NCBI GenBank assembly: GCA_001302245.1 | Contig: LGYU01000014.1 | Location: 186,001-250,000 of the forward strand | DNA length: 64,000 bases | DNA from: Chitinophagaceae bacterium PMP191F | GTDB taxonomy: Bacteria > Bacteroidota > Bacteroidia > Chitinophagales > Chitinophagaceae | Direction: 5' to 3' | Shown: in pieces, positions 1 through 9,646 of the stretch | Layout: the number at the start of each line of letters is the position of its first letter | How positions within the stretch are numbered: position 1 is the stretch's first letter | Notes under the pieces: generated by a model | Told to the model about the DNA's origin: nothing | The model's input: the letters and a program-made list of their open reading frames with translations, nothing else | The model's database searches: none | Program-made: the position numbers and the translations under genes

Positions 1-812
1 ACAGTATGTGTAAACGGGTTGTCGTTCGGGATCCACCGGTTGAAAAATCCATCATCGGCATCAGCATCCGGTTCGGTATTCAGGCGAAGTACTTTACCTT
101 CATAAATGTTGGTGTTCTGCGCATTGTTGGGACGATTCAGGTTATTGAATTGTCCTGCGCCCATATCTCCGACAGTATAATACAGGTGATATTGCCCGTC
201 GCTTTCCACAGGTCCGATGGTTAAGCGACCTGAGTTGTGATCATTGCTGCCGTTGAGCCTGTCCAGTACAGTAACTGGTGATGCAAGCGTGCTGGTGGCA
301 ACATTGTATGTATACCGCAGTATCTTTGTGGTGTAATAGCAGGGACCGTCATTACCTGCCGGTTTGCCATACTGGCAATTGTCGTTGTTCAGGGCATCTC
401 CACCATCATTTCTGTGGTATACCAATGCTACATACACATAAGGTTTTCCGGAAAGCAGTTGCGGATGAATGGCCAGTCCCATCAAACCACCCTGTGGTGC
501 CTGCATGGCTGTATAATAACTGAAATCTTTAAGATTGTTGAGATTTAAGATCGTTCTGCTGCCTTTATTGGCGGGGTGTATTTTGACAATACGATAGCCG
601 CGTGTTTCTGTTACCCAAAGGGAATCGTCAGGGCCGTAGGTCACTTCCCAGGGATAACTGAGGCCTCGCCACTGGCCGGAGGTTTTAGCAGCAGGGTAAA
701 GTGTATCAATTTTAAAAACCTGGTCGTCAATAGTAATGGTCTGCGCACCTGCCTGGTATACAAACAGGGTAAATAGCGATAAAACCAGGTAAGGGTATTT
801 GGGTTTTACCAT
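1..812 (-). CDS. PQQ-dependent sugar dehydrogenase (soluble quinoprotein glucose dehydrogenase family), partial
   Basis: The gene starts at the ATG ending at 812 and runs off the left edge, so only the first 270 residues are visible. Residues 1-23 form a signal peptide ending in AGAQ, placing the enzyme in the periplasm or outside the cell. The body resembles soluble PQQ glucose dehydrogenase: a six-bladed propeller start (WEVTYGPDDSLWVTE, GGLMGLAIHP), then DHNSGRLTIGP at 191-201, where His192 matches the catalytic base of the family and Arg196 a PQQ contact, then YYTVGDMGAGQ at 211-221 and EGKVLRLN at 239-245. The family oxidises aldose sugars with PQQ. Substrate is not predictable; some GSDH relatives are secreted sorbosone dehydrogenase-like proteins. 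The neighbour at 1040 is divergent. No PQQ synthesis genes are in this window. Confidence 0.85.
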   Translation of the reverse strand, partial: MVKPKYPYLVLSLFTLFVYQAGAQTITIDDQVFKIDTLYPAAKTSGQWRGLSYPWEVTYGPDDSLWVTETRGYRIVKIHPANKGSRTILNLNNLKDFSYYTAMQAPQGGLMGLAIHPQLLSGKPYVYVALVYHRNDGGDALNNDNCQYGKPAGNDGPCYYTTKILRYTYNVATSTLASPVTVLDRLNGSNDHNSGRLTIGPVESDGQYHLYYTVGDMGAGQFNNLNRPNNAQNTNIYEGKVLRLNTEPDADADDGFFNRWIPNDNPFTHT

Positions 813-1039
813 AGGGTACGGATTAGTGTACAGGGGGTATAACGTGTTTTCAATCATTATATTACTAATAACTATGCCAAATCATGTGTTGTCGTAGAAG
901 ATTCATAAGGGCATGGGGTAAGAATCCAGGGTAAGTGGGTAAAAAATGTCTCGTACAAATACTATTGACCGCTTATAATAGTTTTTATATGTTTACGGTG
1001 CGAACGTGTGTGTTTTGAAGTACCCAATTGTCCAACTCT

Positions 1040-3334
1040 ATGAAAATAACTATACAAGTAACCCTGTTACTGTTTGCCTGCATCCTTACCCTGCACCAGT
1101 CTATGCAGGCGCAGGTTGTACAAACCGGGAAGAGTTATATAAACATATCAAAAGGTACCAGTGGTGGTACCATTGAACCCGGTGATACGCTTGAGATCCG
1201 CGCTACTATTGCGGTAGGCGACTGGGATGGAAGTACCATTACCCTGGTACACTATGTAGATACTATTCCCGCCAATACCATTTATGTTACCAACTCTTTA
1301 AAGATCCTCACCAACGAAGGTGTGGTATACAGTGCATTTACAGATGCCAGCGATGCTGACCTTGGTATGTGTGCTGTAACCGGATCGCTGCGTACGTTGC
1401 GTATCAATATGGGTAGCCAATACAATGGTGGTTCGGCCGGTACTGTAAACCTGGGTAGTGCCTGTACTACTACTGCTCCCAGTACTACCGGGGGCAGCGG
1501 CGGAAGGATCAGAAGCGATGGCCGCCCTTCTTTTTATGGTGGTGTGTGCATCATGTCGGCTTCCTATCGCATAGTAGTGCCAATGACGCTTACCTATGGA
1601 ACACAGATCAATACATATGGCGGTGCATTCTGGTACAGGATCGGTACCAATACCAACAATACCAGCAGGTACCTGAGCCCTTATAAAATCATCTTAACCC
1701 AGAACCTGGGTTTATGTTCCAATGCCATTGGTGCCAATGCGGTACTGGAAAACGGTGGAACTTTTGGTGCGGGTAATACTCAGAACAGAACTACTTCGGC
1801 TATTGTTCCGGGTTATAATTTTACAAACGTATCAACCGGTCAGCCTAATGATGGTTCTTATGCTATTGTAAATAACCTGAGCCCCAGTGGCAATACCAAT
1901 CCCAACAGCCAGATCCCCAATAGCACCAACCGTGTGTTTGGTTACTGGGATATTATGGGCGATCATACCAATGCCACTGACCCGTATGCGGGTAATAATC
2001 CTGTGGCTCCGGGTGCCAATGGTGGTTATTTTGTAGCTATCAATGCCAGCTATGCCAACAGTAATGCCATTCAGCAAACAGTAAGTGGTCTTTGTCCCAA
2101 TACTTACTACGAGTTTTCTGCATGGTTTAAAAATATCTGCCGCTATTGTGCCTGTGACATGTATGGTACAGGTCCTTACAACGGCACTACACCCAATTCT
2201 GCTTTTAAAGGCACAGATTCATCCGGTGTAAATCCTAACCTTACTTTCACTATTGATGGGGTTGATTATTATACTACCGGTACCATGAAGTATACCGGCA
2301 AGTGGGTGAAGAAAGGTTTTATTTACCTGACCGGCCCATCGCAAACCTCGTTTACCATGACCATCCGCAATAATGCACCCGGTGGTGGTGGTAATGACTG
2401 GGCTATTGATGATGTTACGCTGGCTACCTGTACACCCAATCTGGATATGCGCCCTTCGCCGTCGCTGCAGGTGTGTGCGGGCGACCAGGTGGATGTATAC
2501 GCTATTGTTCGTTGTTATTTCCCCAACTATATCTACTGGCGCTGGGAAAAAAGTATTGATAATGGTACTACCTGGAATATTACAGGTATAAGCGGAACAG
2601 CTTCTCCTGTACTGAATGCCGGTGAATACCAGTATACAGCAGCTTATCCTTCATTCCTGGCCACCAGTAATGCTATTTATCGTTTGCGTATTGCTTCCAC
2701 ATCGGGTAACCTGAATAATACTGCCTGTTCGTTTGTAGCTACCACACAGATCACCATTGGTGTAAATACCTGTACGGTACTGAACAGCAATATCAAAAAC
2801 TTTACAGGAAAAGCAGTGAACCGCCAGTCGGTACTGCAGTGGGCGGTAACAGGTGAAACCAATGCCAGCAGCTACGAAATTGAAAGCAGTGACGATAAGC
2901 AACACTTTAATAAGATCGGAACTGTTAATGCTCCTTTTACCACTACCGGCGATAACAGCTACCAATTTGTAGATCCTGTATTGCTGAGTGGTGCGCGTTA
3001 TTACCGCATTAAGGTGAAAGAAGGCACCAGCGGCCGGTACAGTAAGATCATTGTGCTAAGCAGTGAGGCAATGGCGCTGGATGTTCGTGCGCTTGTCAAT
3101 CCTTTTAATGATAAGATCAGTTTTGACCTTATATCACCAATAGAAAGTGCTACCACTGTGTCGGTAATTGATTCGTACGGCAGAATGGTAAAAAGGATCA
3201 GGATCAGTGCCGTACAGGGACTGAACACTGTACAGGTAAATGGTCTGGAAAAGATTGCATCAGGTATGTACATATTGCAGGTGCAGCAACAGGATGTGAT
3301 CATCAGCAAGCAGGTGCTGAAAATAGAGAAATAA
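1040..3334 (+). CDS. Secreted T9SS type A sorting domain protein, adhesin-like
   Basis: A 764-residue exported protein. I take the ATG at 1040; a TTG four codons upstream (1028) is possible but the ATG leads straight into a signal peptide (MKITIQVTLLLFACILTL, cleavage near MQAQ). The last ~85 residues form a type IX secretion sorting domain (NPFNDKISFDL, then YGRMVKR, then the end SKQVLKIEK), so the protein should cross the outer membrane and be cleaved by PorU. The middle (about residues 260-480) resembles a jelly-roll carbohydrate-binding or MAM-like module (CPNTYYEFSAWFKN, GGNDWAIDDVTLATC), rich in Asn, Gly and Thr. No catalytic motif was recognised. It stands alone and is followed by a terminator. 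Function could be surface adhesion or binding of polysaccharide; this is inference. Confidence 0.75.
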   Translation: MKITIQVTLLLFACILTLHQSMQAQVVQTGKSYINISKGTSGGTIEPGDTLEIRATIAVGDWDGSTITLVHYVDTIPANTIYVTNSLKILTNEGVVYSAFTDASDADLGMCAVTGSLRTLRINMGSQYNGGSAGTVNLGSACTTTAPSTTGGSGGRIRSDGRPSFYGGVCIMSASYRIVVPMTLTYGTQINTYGGAFWYRIGTNTNNTSRYLSPYKIILTQNLGLCSNAIGANAVLENGGTFGAGNTQNRTTSAIVPGYNFTNVSTGQPNDGSYAIVNNLSPSGNTNPNSQIPNSTNRVFGYWDIMGDHTNATDPYAGNNPVAPGANGGYFVAINASYANSNAIQQTVSGLCPNTYYEFSAWFKNICRYCACDMYGTGPYNGTTPNSAFKGTDSSGVNPNLTFTIDGVDYYTTGTMKYTGKWVKKGFIYLTGPSQTSFTMTIRNNAPGGGGNDWAIDDVTLATCTPNLDMRPSPSLQVCAGDQVDVYAIVRCYFPNYIYWRWEKSIDNGTTWNITGISGTASPVLNAGEYQYTAAYPSFLATSNAIYRLRIASTSGNLNNTACSFVATTQITIGVNTCTVLNSNIKNFTGKAVNRQSVLQWAVTGETNASSYEIESSDDKQHFNKIGTVNAPFTTTGDNSYQFVDPVLLSGARYYRIKVKEGTSGRYSKIIVLSSEAMALDVRALVNPFNDKISFDLISPIESATTVSVIDSYGRMVKRIRISAVQGLNTVQVNGLEKIASGMYILQVQQQDVIISKQVLKIEK

Positions 3335-3390
3335 CCAGTTGGTGCCTGGCATTTGTTTAGTGTTTTTTTTCAAACAATAACTATCAACGG

Positions 3391-3425
3391 GAGACTGTAT
3401 CTGTAACATGAGCAGTCTCTTTTTT
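3391..3425 (+). terminator. Intrinsic terminator of the T9SS protein gene
   Basis: Stem GAGACTG (3391-3397) pairs with CAGTCTC (3413-3419) and is followed by a run of six T. It lies 57 bases after the stop of the plus-strand gene. Confidence 0.75.
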
Positions 3426-3452
3426 ATTGGTATACGTGGTGGTAGGGCAAAT

Positions 3453-3482
3453 AAAAAACGGGCATAGTCCGTCTACGCCCGT
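3453..3482 (-). terminator. Intrinsic terminator of the lspA operon
   Basis: On the minus strand ACGGGCGTAG pairs with CTATGCCCGT (one G/T wobble) around a five-base loop and is followed by six T. It is just beyond the lspA stop, so the two convergent units have separate terminators. Confidence 0.8.
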
Positions 3483-3509
3483 TCCTGTATATCTTAAAGC
3501 TGTTACAAT

Positions 3510-4226
3510 TTACACCGCTTGTACAGAATCGTTTACTGAGTTATTGCTGTCAGCAACCGGATGTGTTTCTTCGTGCGGATGTTTCTTAAAGAATTTGCGT
3601 TGGAACAGCAGAATAACAATCACACCAATTGAAATGGATGCATCTGCAATGTTGAAAATGGGAGAGAAGAAGGTAAAACGCTCACCACCCCAGAACGGGA
3701 TCCAGGAAGGCAATATCTTGTTTTCAATGATCGGTACGTACAGCATGTCTACCACTTTACCATGCAGAAAACCTGCATAACCGCCGCCGGGCGGAAACAT
3801 TGTAGCCAGCGCTGTACCATCATCACTGCGTGAAAAGATAAGACCATAGAACATACTGTCGATCAGGTTGCCCAGTGCACCCGCGAAGATCATACCTACG
3901 CAAATGATATAACCGGGATGAAATTTTTTACTAACAATGCTGCGGATGTAGAACACCCCAAACACTACCGCTACCAGGCGGAAAAGTGTAAGGATAAGTT
4001 TGCCCCAGTCACCACCAAATTTCCAGCCCCATGCCATTCCTTCGTTTTCAATAAAGAAAAGTCTGAATGAACGTCCCAGCAGATAGATCTGCTCACCATA
4101 GTTCATGCTGGTCTTTACCCATATTTTTAAGGCCTGATCGGCAATGATAATGCCCAGTATAACAAATACAACTGTTCTGATCTTCACTGTGTATTTTTTA
4201 GATTTTTCAAAGATAATGCTATTCAA
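3510..4226 (-). CDS. lspA: Signal peptidase II (lipoprotein signal peptidase)
   Basis: Inner-membrane aspartic protease that cleaves the signal peptide of prolipoproteins after lipid attachment. Transmembrane segments are visible near residues 16-33, 76-95 and 105-125, with a last one near 196-210. Family motifs are GALGNLID (117-123), VVDML with Asp160 and FNIADASI with Asp195; by family alignment Asp160 and Asp195 are the catalytic pair. The 238 residues exceed the 160-170 of proteobacterial LspA: there is an insertion before HGKVVD (about 131-155), a second between the two Asp, and a hydrophilic His/Glu-rich tail. Last gene of a minus-strand block after the murF-alr fusion, separated by 62 bases. 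Many lipoproteins in the window (GldJ, SusD, the 19.4-kb lipoprotein) are its clients. Confidence 0.95.
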   Translation of the reverse strand: MNSIIFEKSKKYTVKIRTVVFVILGIIIADQALKIWVKTSMNYGEQIYLLGRSFRLFFIENEGMAWGWKFGGDWGKLILTLFRLVAVVFGVFYIRSIVSKKFHPGYIICVGMIFAGALGNLIDSMFYGLIFSRSDDGTALATMFPPGGGYAGFLHGKVVDMLYVPIIENKILPSWIPFWGGERFTFFSPIFNIADASISIGVIVILLFQRKFFKKHPHEETHPVADSNNSVNDSVQAV

Positions 4227-4288
4227 CCGGAGTTACGACCACCGGAAAACAGTTTTAAGAGTTCTGTAAGTGCCATTTTTAAGGGGTC

Positions 4289-6775
4289 CTATTCCTCGTA
4301 ATAGATCCTCTTTACCCGGTGCGATACGCTGGTTAGCATTTCGTAGGGAATGGTTTGTGCCCAATGAGCCACCTGTTCGGCAGATAGTTGCTTGCCAAAT
4401 ATCACCACCTCGTCGCCTTCCTTTATATGAGGAATATCTGTAATGTCGATCATGGTCATATCCATACAAATAGTGCCTATTACCGGGGCCAATCTGCCAT
4501 TGACCCACATTTTTCCGACACCATTGCTCAGGCGGCGCGGGTAACCATCGGCATAGCCTATGCGAACTGTGGCAATGCGAGAATCGCGCGTAGCCACTCC
4601 TCTGCGGCCATAGCTTACAGTTTCACCAGCCTTGATGTTTTTTATCTGTGCAATGGTTGATTTCAATGTTGATACCTCGCGCAGATCCATTTTGTGCTGG
4701 CTGGTGCTGTCGATGCCATACAGGCCGATACCCAGCCGGATCATATCCATTTGCCATTCCGGAAAGCGCATAATGCCCGACGTATTAGTGATGTGTCGCA
4801 GGAATGGGTATGATATTACAGCCTGCAGTTGTTTTACCATGCGCTGAAAGGTATCGAACTGCTGGTGGCTGAATTCATCATGTTGGGGATCATCACTGGC
4901 TGCAAAGTGACTGAACACACTCCGTATAGTGAACAATGGATTTTGTACTGCCTGCAATAATACAGGCAGTTGCTGTTCTGAAAATCCCAGCCGGTTCATA
5001 CCTGTTTCCAGTTCAATATGAATGGGGTAGCGATTGATACCCTGTTTCCGGAGAAAGTTTTCAAAAGATGTCATCAGTTCGGGCGAGTACAGATCGGGTT
5101 CAAGATTGTACTGTACGATCACATCAAATGTTGAAGGCTCAGGGTTCATTACCATAACAGGCAGGTTGATACCGCCTTTGCGCAATTCAACACCCTCATC
5201 GGCATAAGCCACCGCCAGGTAATCTACTTTATGGAACTGTAATACATTGGCCACTTCATAACTGCCGCTGCCATAGGAAAATGCTTTTACCATGGCCATC
5301 AGTTTAGTTGATGGTTGCAGCAGTTGCTGGTATTGCTTCAGGTTGTGCACCATGGCTGTAAGGTCAATTTCAAGCACAGTCTGGTGTACTTTCTGTTCCA
5401 GCAAACGGTCTATCTGTTCCAGTTCAAATATGCGTGCTCCTTTCAGCAGAATGGTTTCATCGCGGAAATGCAGATGCAGAAAATCATTTTTAAATGCATC
5501 TACAGATGGATAGAAAGTAAGTTCCGGAATACCTGCTGTTTCAAAAATATTGCGGTGGTGTGCAATGCGTTCACCAATACCAATAAGACGGTTTACCTGT
5601 TTTTGTAACAGCATGCGTGCTACTTCGGTATACAGCTCTTTTTCGCTACGGGCGCTTTGCAGAATATCTGAAAGAATAGCGGTGCGTTTGGCGTGCTGAT
5701 GCTGTTGTGCCAGAAAATCAAGCGCTATTGTGAAAGAACTGAGGTCGGCGCTATAACTGTCGTTGATGACAGAACAGTTGTTGATACCTTCTTTCATTTC
5801 CAGGCGCATGGCAACGGGACCCAGTTGCCACATTTTCTGCTGAATGGCAGTAGCCGGAATTTGCAGGTGCAATAACAGGCACCAGCAGTGAATGGCATTT
5901 TCTACAGAAGCATCGTCGGTAAAAGGAATGGTAATAGAAATTGTTTCCTCGTTGTACGACGCAGTAATGATGGTTTTGCCATCTTCTTTATAAATGGTGA
6001 GTATCTGTAAGGTGGCATCTGTTACCATGCTCCAGTTGAACAGTTCGGGATGCCGGTGTTGCATTTGTTGACGTAACAATGCAACACCTTCGTTGATATC
6101 CGGTGCGTCTTTACAATAGATCAGCAGTTTTACCTGCGAAAAAAGCCGCAGTTTTTCATTTACTTTCTGCCGTACATTCAGAAAACCTTCGCTGTGTGCC
6201 TCACCGATATTGGTGAAGATGCCAATGGTAGGCTGAATGATCTTTTGCAGTTGATCCATTTCACCGCTTTGTGAAATACCTGCTTCAAATATGGCCAGCT
6301 CATGGGTTTCATTCATGGACCACACACTCAGTGGAACACCGATCTGTGAATTATAGCTCCGTGGACTGCGGATGATATTGAAACGTTGTTCCAGTAACTG
6401 GTTCAGCCATTCTTTTACAATGGTTTTGCCGTTGCTGCCGGTAATACCAATTACAGGAATGTCAAATTGTTTGCGATGCCAGGCCGACAGTAATTGCAAC
6501 GCCTGCAATGTATTGCTGACCAGTATAATGTTGGCTTCCGGTAATGGTATAGCCGGCAATTCGCTGACTACAAAATTCCGCACGCCTTTGTTGTACATGG
6601 TTTCCACAAACAGGTGCCCGTTGCGCCGCGGCCCCTTCAGGGCAAAAAACAAAGTAGTGGCAGGGAAAATCAGTCTGCGACTATCTGTCAGCAGGTGCTC
6701 AATAACAGCATTTTCCCGGCTGGCTGTAAGTCTTCCCTTAATAATAGATGCAATCTGTTCAATGGAATAGGTCAA
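4289..6775 (-). CDS. Bifunctional MurF-like ligase / alanine racemase fusion
   Basis: An 828-residue fusion typical of Bacteroidota. Residues 1 to about 450 are a Mur ligase with P-loop GITGSNGKT (110-118) and the TNIGEAHSEGF motif. The rest is a PLP alanine racemase: AMVKAFSYGSG carries the PLP lysine, then the MNRLGF, HFAASD, IRLGIGLYGID, RIGYADGYPRR and GTICMDMTMIDI blocks of Alr. The racemase supplies D-alanine for peptidoglycan; MurF adds D-Ala-D-Ala to the UDP-muramyl tripeptide. The ligase half looks less canonical than the separate MurF at 60.3 kb: GKTIVKE replaces GKTTTKE, and where that MurF has RKGKGEL (the expected carbamoylated lysine) the fusion reads RQKVNEK. The ligase half may therefore have lost or changed activity. 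Between terC and lspA on the same strand. Confidence 0.92.
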   Translation of the reverse strand: MTYSIEQIASIIKGRLTASRENAVIEHLLTDSRRLIFPATTLFFALKGPRRNGHLFVETMYNKGVRNFVVSELPAIPLPEANIILVSNTLQALQLLSAWHRKQFDIPVIGITGSNGKTIVKEWLNQLLEQRFNIIRSPRSYNSQIGVPLSVWSMNETHELAIFEAGISQSGEMDQLQKIIQPTIGIFTNIGEAHSEGFLNVRQKVNEKLRLFSQVKLLIYCKDAPDINEGVALLRQQMQHRHPELFNWSMVTDATLQILTIYKEDGKTIITASYNEETISITIPFTDDASVENAIHCWCLLLHLQIPATAIQQKMWQLGPVAMRLEMKEGINNCSVINDSYSADLSSFTIALDFLAQQHQHAKRTAILSDILQSARSEKELYTEVARMLLQKQVNRLIGIGERIAHHRNIFETAGIPELTFYPSVDAFKNDFLHLHFRDETILLKGARIFELEQIDRLLEQKVHQTVLEIDLTAMVHNLKQYQQLLQPSTKLMAMVKAFSYGSGSYEVANVLQFHKVDYLAVAYADEGVELRKGGINLPVMVMNPEPSTFDVIVQYNLEPDLYSPELMTSFENFLRKQGINRYPIHIELETGMNRLGFSEQQLPVLLQAVQNPLFTIRSVFSHFAASDDPQHDEFSHQQFDTFQRMVKQLQAVISYPFLRHITNTSGIMRFPEWQMDMIRLGIGLYGIDSTSQHKMDLREVSTLKSTIAQIKNIKAGETVSYGRRGVATRDSRIATVRIGYADGYPRRLSNGVGKMWVNGRLAPVIGTICMDMTMIDITDIPHIKEGDEVVIFGKQLSAEQVAHWAQTIPYEMLTSVSHRVKRIYYEE

Positions 6776-6802
6776 TGTTTAATGGTTTGAGCGGTTATTG
6801 TT

Positions 6803-7738
6803 TTATGAAGCATCTTTTTCTTCTCGGTTGGCAACACCAATGGAATAAAGAATAGACGCAACAATACAACTTACAATTACAAGTAGTGAAATGTATACAG
6901 GGATCTTAATATGGAAAAACTCAATCAGCATCTTAATACCGATAAATACCAGGATAATGGCAATGCCCTGCTGCAGATGTGAAAATTTGTTTACGGCTCC
7001 TTTCAGTAAAAAGAATAAGGAACGTAAACCCAGCACAGCAAAAATATTGGAGGTATAGATCACCAGTTTGCTTTTAGAAATAGCAAACACTGCAGGAATA
7101 GAATCAAGGGCAAATACAATATCTGTAGTAGCCAACATAATCACGACTACAAAAATGCTGGTGTAGTATTTTTTGCCTTCGATAGTTACACGCCATTTCC
7201 CTTCACCATCCCTGGGGGTAAGCGGTAGTACACGGCGTAACAGTTTGTATACTTTGTTGTGCTCTATGTCTACATTCTCCTCATCTTTTGTAGTGAACAT
7301 TTTGATGCCGGTGTATACCAGGATAGCGCCAAAAATATACAGCAGCCATTCAAAGCGGGTAACCAGTTCAATACCGATGGTAATGAATATAACGCGGAAT
7401 ATGATGGCCATCAATATACCGATCAGTAATACGCGTGCATAGAATTTATCGCGCAGACCAAAGAAGTTAAAGATCAGGATGAATACAAAAATGTTGTCAA
7501 TACTCAGTGACCATTCCATGAGGTATGCACTCAGGTATTCCATGGCCATTACATGTCCATCTTCGTACCACATAAAACCAAAAAAGATCATGGCGAGCGA
7601 TACCCATAAAGCCGTTTGCCACAACGCTTTTTTGAGCGTGATGTGTGTATCTTTTTTGCTGAGCAGACCCAGGTCAAAAACTAATGCCAGTAATAAAACA
7701 CCTCCAAAAGCTAAGTACGTGATTTGTTCGTTATTCAT
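6803..7738 (-). CDS. TerC/Alx family integral membrane protein
   Basis: 311 residues from the ATG at 7738; the frame stays open upstream to 7891 but the added segment is low-complexity and lacks family similarity, while MNNEQITYLAFGGVLLLALVFD begins the first membrane helix. About eight membrane segments. Hallmark motifs are EWSLSIDNIFVF and ALDSIPAVFAI, whose acidic residues are thought to bind metal in the TerC/Alx family, implicated in manganese export and metal loading of secreted proteins. The stop is 27 bases before the murF-alr start, so co-transcription is likely. The specific ion cannot be read from the sequence. Confidence 0.88.
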   Translation of the reverse strand: MNNEQITYLAFGGVLLLALVFDLGLLSKKDTHITLKKALWQTALWVSLAMIFFGFMWYEDGHVMAMEYLSAYLMEWSLSIDNIFVFILIFNFFGLRDKFYARVLLIGILMAIIFRVIFITIGIELVTRFEWLLYIFGAILVYTGIKMFTTKDEENVDIEHNKVYKLLRRVLPLTPRDGEGKWRVTIEGKKYYTSIFVVVIMLATTDIVFALDSIPAVFAISKSKLVIYTSNIFAVLGLRSLFFLLKGAVNKFSHLQQGIAIILVFIGIKMLIEFFHIKIPVYISLLVIVSCIVASILYSIGVANREEKDAS

Positions 7739-7937
7739 TATCGGAAAAAATTGGTCAAAGATACTGGAAAAGGGATTGTTTGTTGGTAAATAGCAGTTTG
7801 CAGATAATGGTTTGCAGTTTACGGTTTCCCTGTGTTGCAGGTATAGCCGGAATAAGCTGCAAACAGCAGTTTGTTTGTTGATAATCAGCAAACTTGTATT
7901 AAAAATGCCGGTACCGTTTAGCCGGTCATGAACAGGT

Positions 7938-9638
7938 TTACCGGGAATATTTCTTTTTGCGGATTGCCTGGTAAATGGCGCCGAAAATAATGACCAGTAT
8001 TACAGGTAAACCAATGTTCAGCAATTGCCAGATTGTTCTTTCATCTTCGGTTTTGCGGGCGTCCAGTAAGCGTACAGTAAAGTCTTTGGCCCTTGTTTCG
8101 AGAATAGGGGAAGGATTGACCAGGTATTCGATACAGTTCTGTAAAAAATCCTGGTTGGCAAAAGTATAGTTGATGTCTTTGTTATAGCCCATAGGCAGTG
8201 GTCCGCGCTGTTCAGAGATTTCATTCAGCAATATGTCGGCGTCTGCCACAACAATGATCTTTGCATCTTTGGATGCGTTTGCCAGGAAAGGTGCGTGTGA
8301 TACTGCTGCAAAAGAATCTTTTACGGCAGCAGACAAACGGTTGGCAAACAGGGAAGAGAATTTTCCTTCCAGCAACAAGCTTACCGGTATCCTTGGCTTG
8401 TTGAAAACATTGGGATCATCGGCCACTTTAATACTTTCAAAACTGATCATTGCAGGTGTGCTGATAATACGTCCGTTGTTGCTGGTGGACAGCAATACTG
8501 TTTTATTGATGCCAGGTGATTTGATGGTATCAATAGAGTTGGGAAACTTGGAATATACCGGGTCAAGATTTTTGGATATAGGATGTGAAAGACTACCACT
8601 GAGCAAGGGATAGTAAGGCCATTTGAATAACTGGAACTGTGGTTTGTCGCCCACGGTGCCTACTACCAGGCTGATATTGCTGCATTGCATATCCTGCACC
8701 AGGTCTTCGTTGATACGGAAACCATACTTAAAGAAAAGGTCCTGCAGATCGAGTCCTCTGTCGAAAGCCACGGTTTCATTGCGGGCGCGCAGGCTGTCCA
8801 TTGATGCATCCAGTACATCCAGTGCAATCAATAGTTTTCCGCCATGCATTATATATTGATCCAGTTTCAGTTTGTCGCTGTCTGTAAATTTTTCCCTGGG
8901 TTGCAGCATTACCAGTGCATCAAACTTTTCAGGAATGAAAGTGGCCGTTTTCAGGTTCACTGAATCCATGCGATAGTGGGATGACAGGAAGGTAAGGGCG
9001 CTGTAAGCTGAATAGCCCAGCGGCTCGCCATTGCCCAGTACATATCCCAGCAGCGCATGTTTTTCCTGTGTGATCTTATCAATGGCGCTGGCAAATTTAT
9101 ATTCCAGCAATGCTTCTGCGTTGGTGTATAATTCATTCTCGTCTGTATTGCGTACACCGGCCAGCAGGTTTACAGGAATTACCCTGCCTTTGTATTGTAT
9201 AATAGCGGCGGGAAATACCACGCGCTGACTTTGTTCTTCTCCCTTTTTGGATTGTGCTACCTGTGTCATAGGACTGATACCCATGCGTTGCAGTGAATCG
9301 CCCAGTGCAGCGGCGGCAGAATCGTTCAGATCACTCAATGGATTGATAAAATGTACTACCAGTCTACCATGACTATAATCCTGGAATTCCTGTAACAGCT
9401 CATCAGTGCTCTGTGCCAGTTTTTTGATGCCCGATTTAAAATCACCTTTCAGGAATACATCAACCTGTACATCATCCTGCAGGCCGCCCAGTAGTTTTTT
9501 GGTAGCGTTGCTAAGGGTATAGCGATGTTCCTGTGTAAAATCAATACGATAATGTACTACGGAGGCCAGGTAATTGACACCTGCCAGTATTATCAATAAA
9601 AAGATCCACCAGTATTTTGAAGACAATAGTTTTTGCAT
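7938..9638 (-). CDS. gldG: Gliding motility ABC transporter substrate-binding subunit GldG
   Basis: 566 residues. I chose the ATG at 9638 (MQKLLSSKYWWIFLL): it has GGAG four bases upstream and begins eight bases after the gldF stop, whereas the longer reading from 9677 would overlap gldF. One membrane helix at the N-terminus (WWIFLLIILAGVNYLASV), a large extracytoplasmic domain of the ABC-type uncharacterised transport/GldG family (FTQEHRYTLSNATKKLL near residue 35, LDQYIMHGGKLLIALDVLDASMDS in the middle) and a C-terminal helix (LNIGLPVILVIIFGAIYQAI) before a basic tail. GldF and GldG with ATPase GldA are needed for gliding in Flavobacterium johnsoniae; gldA is not in this window. Confidence 0.9.
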   Translation of the reverse strand: MQKLLSSKYWWIFLLIILAGVNYLASVVHYRIDFTQEHRYTLSNATKKLLGGLQDDVQVDVFLKGDFKSGIKKLAQSTDELLQEFQDYSHGRLVVHFINPLSDLNDSAAAALGDSLQRMGISPMTQVAQSKKGEEQSQRVVFPAAIIQYKGRVIPVNLLAGVRNTDENELYTNAEALLEYKFASAIDKITQEKHALLGYVLGNGEPLGYSAYSALTFLSSHYRMDSVNLKTATFIPEKFDALVMLQPREKFTDSDKLKLDQYIMHGGKLLIALDVLDASMDSLRARNETVAFDRGLDLQDLFFKYGFRINEDLVQDMQCSNISLVVGTVGDKPQFQLFKWPYYPLLSGSLSHPISKNLDPVYSKFPNSIDTIKSPGINKTVLLSTSNNGRIISTPAMISFESIKVADDPNVFNKPRIPVSLLLEGKFSSLFANRLSAAVKDSFAAVSHAPFLANASKDAKIIVVADADILLNEISEQRGPLPMGYNKDINYTFANQDFLQNCIEYLVNPSPILETRAKDFTVRLLDARKTEDERTIWQLLNIGLPVILVIIFGAIYQAIRKKKYSR

Positions 9639-9646
9639 GGCTCCGG

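Noticed and set aside
4233-4508. 91-codon minus-strand ORF overlapping the end of the murF-alr fusion
   Set aside because: It is in another frame of a well supported gene and shows no domain or start signal.
6803-7891. Longer 362-residue form of the TerC-like protein starting at 7891
   Set aside because: The added N-terminus is Cys/Leu-rich without membrane or family pattern, while the ATG at 7738 precedes the first family helix.
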